Below, piece after piece: positions 63,301-64,000 of a stretch of DNA of 64,000 bases (position 1 is its first letter; each line of letters begins with the position of its first letter). The notes beneath the pieces are model-generated. The model had not been told where the DNA came from. It worked only from the letters and a program-made list of their open reading frames with translations, and ran no database searches. The stretch is taken from NCBI RefSeq assembly GCF_964021845.1, contig NZ_CAXHZC010000003.1, forward strand, positions 248,001-312,000, read 5' to 3'. A program made the translations under genes and the position numbers. Source of the DNA: Arcticibacterium sp964021845 (GTDB taxonomy: Bacteria > Bacteroidota > Bacteroidia > Cytophagales > Spirosomataceae).

Positions 63301-63754
63301 GGTCTAGCGTTTCGCCGCTTCTAAGCTTTAGGGTGTTGGCTACTAAGCTTTTCTTGTTGATAACCTTTTCTGTAATTGCCTCAGAATAAGTAACTATAAG
63401 GGCATTTTCTAAGCCTTGATTTAGTTTGGTAATTAGCTCAGCACGTAAGAGCACGTTGGCGTTTTCTATTTCTTGGTATTCAAAGAGCCTTTTGTACGAA
63501 GCAGGGAAATAGAAGACGTTTTTTTCTCCAAGGAGGTTTCTGAGGTCATTATAAAAATAGACTGCATCCTCTTTTTCGGGGAGAATAAACAGACCAGAAT
63601 ATTGGGCTTTTTTATAGAAACTAGCCGCCAAAACAGCATCTAAACTGCCGTGTAGACCCTCAATTTGTACTCGTTCAGAGCCTTTAAGCTGTTCACGGAT
63701 ATTTTGGACAAAACTATCTTCTTGAAATATTTTAAGGAATTCTTCTGCTATCAC
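60398..63754 (-). CDS. mfd: Transcription-repair coupling factor Mfd
   Basis: Mfd releases RNA polymerase stalled at lesions and recruits UvrA. The 1118-residue protein shows the full domain order: UvrB-like N-terminal region (about 1-380), an RNA-polymerase-interacting CarD-like domain (about 445-520, GDFVTHIDYGIGRFAGM), the RecG-like helicase core with Walker A GDVGFGKTEVAIRAA, Walker B-like LLVIDEEQKFGVKAKDR, motif VI QMRGRVGRSNKKAFCYLL, and the TRCF C-terminal domain (IGNIIMRLVPDAKIGVAHGQM and later strands). Size and motifs are normal. It is the longest gene on the right side and is preceded by an 81-bp gap. Confidence 0.98.
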   Translation of the reverse strand: MIAEEFLKIFQEDSFVQNIREQLKGSERVQIEGLHGSLDAVLAASFYKKAQYSGLFILPEKEDAVYFYNDLRNLLGEKNVFYFPASYKRLFEYQEIENANVLLRAELITKLNQGLENALIVTYSEAITEKVINKKSLVANTLKLRSGETLDLNFITELLVSYEFEKTDFVYEPGQFSVRGGIVDIFSFASDKPVRLELWGDEIDTMRYFDPETQLSIETLEEVTIIPDVEHKLKKEERESFFGFLPEDSQIWVKDINYCLEIAKENFEKAKLSVESMVDKSGDIQVVFDADESFLTRDLVKEDIEKFKTIEFGRRFFYNHALRLNYPSKSQPSFNKEFKLLIEDLSERQSKGFSTVICSDQSKQLTRLKRIFEELDPQNKFIPGNFSLREGFVDQQSKIVCYTDHQIFERYHRYNVKEKFSKSKAITIKELKSLKPGDFVTHIDYGIGRFAGMEFIDVKGRKQEAIRLIYKDNDLLFVNIHSLHKIAKYSGKEGLPPPMSKLGTGDWETKKSKVKRQVKDIAKELIALYAKRRAAPGFAFNPDTYLQIELESSFLYDDTPDQAKATADVKEDMEKPNPMDRLVCGDVGFGKTEVAIRAAFKAVADGKQAAVLVPTTILAMQHAKTFRERLEKLPVTVDYLNRFKSAADSTKTLKELKAGKVDIIIGTHRLLNKKIEFKDLGLLVIDEEQKFGVKAKDRIKEIKHNVDVLTLTATPIPRTLHFSLMGARDLSIIATPPPNRQPVTTEVKVFQEEVLRDALSYELQRGGQAFFVHNRIKDIDAIGNIIMRLVPDAKIGVAHGQMDGDKLEKIMMSFIEGEIDILISTNIIESGLDIPNANTIIINHAHMFGMSDLHQMRGRVGRSNKKAFCYLLTPPLSGLTRDSRKRLQTLEEFSDLGDGFKVAMRDLDIRGAGNLLGAEQSGFVNDLGYELYHKILDDAVSELKETEFKSLFEKELSAKEFKVEDCQIETDQQILIPDSYITNISERLSVYNSIDGLKTQEELDSFKNSIHDRFGKLPKEVEDLFEIVRIRWKAETLGFEKLTWKNNILKGYFVSSKHVEYYQADKFGRILDYVKVHPKKCTLKQIKEKLVLSVQNADSIQKIETFFDSVLEHVDKKQ

Positions 63755-63780
63755 GTAAGTCTAATGTATTCAAATACCGA

Positions 63781-63808
63781 AAAGACGCTCCGAGTTCTGG
63801 GCGTCTTT
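63781..63808 (-). terminator. Hairpin terminator after the PPK2-like gene
   Basis: The stem AAAGACGC (63781-63788) / GCGTCTTT (63801-63808) has a 12-nt loop. It lies 28 bp after the stop of the partial gene at the right edge and upstream of mfd. Confidence 0.7.
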
Positions 63809-63835
63809 GTTATCACACAAATTTAAAACAAAATG

Positions 63836-64000
63836 TTACTCTTCATTTTGCTTATTAATAACATTAATAAAAGATAATAATTCCTTTTGTCTCTCATCGC
63901 TAGATTCTGGGTAAGAAATATCTAGCGTTTTTAGCTTTTCTTGTAATACTTTGGCCACTATGAGTCGCATGTTCTTTTTATCATCAGCTGGGACAATGTG
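63836..64000 (-). CDS. C-terminal end of a PPK2-family polyphosphate kinase-like protein (partial)
   Basis: The minus-strand frame from base 64000 down to the TAA at 63836-63838 encodes 54 residues. It begins HIVPADDKKNMRLIVAKVLQ and ends VINKQNEE. The IVPADDKK-NMRLIVA motif and the following LDISYPE segment match the C-terminal part of PPK2-type polyphosphate:nucleotide phosphotransferases (typically W-x-[IV]-PADxK, then a helix and a conserved YPE), so the gene probably moves phosphate between polyphosphate and nucleotides. Its 5' part lies beyond the window. Confidence 0.65.
   Translation of the reverse strand, partial: HIVPADDKKNMRLIVAKVLQEKLKTLDISYPESSDERQKELLSFINVINKQNEE

Noticed and set aside
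1..64000. tRNA, rRNA, CRISPR, prophage or complete insertion sequence
   Set aside because: I saw no cloverleaf arms with an anticodon pattern, no regular direct-repeat array, and no transposase or phage structural gene by reading. A dedicated search was not possible.

Overview
The window looks like chromosomal DNA of a gliding, AT-rich Bacteroidota bacterium, most likely of the order Cytophagales. The evidence is a SusC/SusD pair, the gliding lipoproteins GldB and GldJ, many Bacteroidota-type families (DUF4153, DUF4175, DUF4260, DUF983, Big_5 Ig-like lipoprotein, WbsX), lipoprotein signals of the L-x-x-C type, weak Shine-Dalgarno sequences and TAnnTTTG-like -7 boxes. No rRNA, tRNA, CRISPR array, phage or intact insertion sequence was recognised. 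|| Layout. 1-6.3 kb: a TetR-controlled minus-strand operon for a tripartite RND efflux pump (permease cut by the left edge), with a thioesterase and a DUF4260 protein between regulator and pump. 6.4-13.0 kb: DUF4153 membrane protein, then a tight gldB / ABC exporter / Fur-family / engB operon and a ROK sugar kinase. 13.0-18.1 kb: a small lipoprotein, a beta-barrel protein, a PaaE-type ferredoxin reductase and RNase R. 18.4-26.5 kb: SusC, SusD and a large FG-GAP/ASPIC lipoprotein. 26.5-31.8 kb: a MORN-like protein, GDP-L-fucose synthase, a VTT membrane protein, a WbsX/GH99-like protein, a 2OG-Fe(II) oxygenase and an NTF2-like protein. 31.8-36.3 kb: a sugar-oxidation set (lipoprotein sugar isomerase, GMC oxidoreductase, Tat-type subunit 3) and a GH26 mannanase. 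36.4-39.3 kb: YdeI-like, PlsC, TerC, thioredoxin and DUF983. 39.5-44.5 kb: leucine biosynthesis in the order leuC-leuD-leuA-leuB, with repeat-like spacers. 44.6-49.9 kb: PIG-L deacetylase, accD, an M48-like/MORN fusion and a TPR protein. 50.3-64 kb: Ig-like lipoprotein, mnmG, DUF4175, exonuclease III, ComF, GldJ, Mfd and the end of a PPK2 gene. || The most notable region is 48.0-53.8 kb. A very AT-rich 396-bp gap (49861-50256) holds several near-consensus DnaA boxes next to a pure A/T stretch. Hand counts of G and C on the plus strand change from C-rich on its left to G-rich on its right, even though the flanking genes all point the same way. Two good parS-like palindromes lie just upstream of mnmG (gidA), a gene often found near origins, and a third weaker one lies at 48.04 kb. 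Together these suggest that the window contains the chromosomal replication origin and its ParB loading sites, with no dnaA gene beside it. This is inferred from sequence only.
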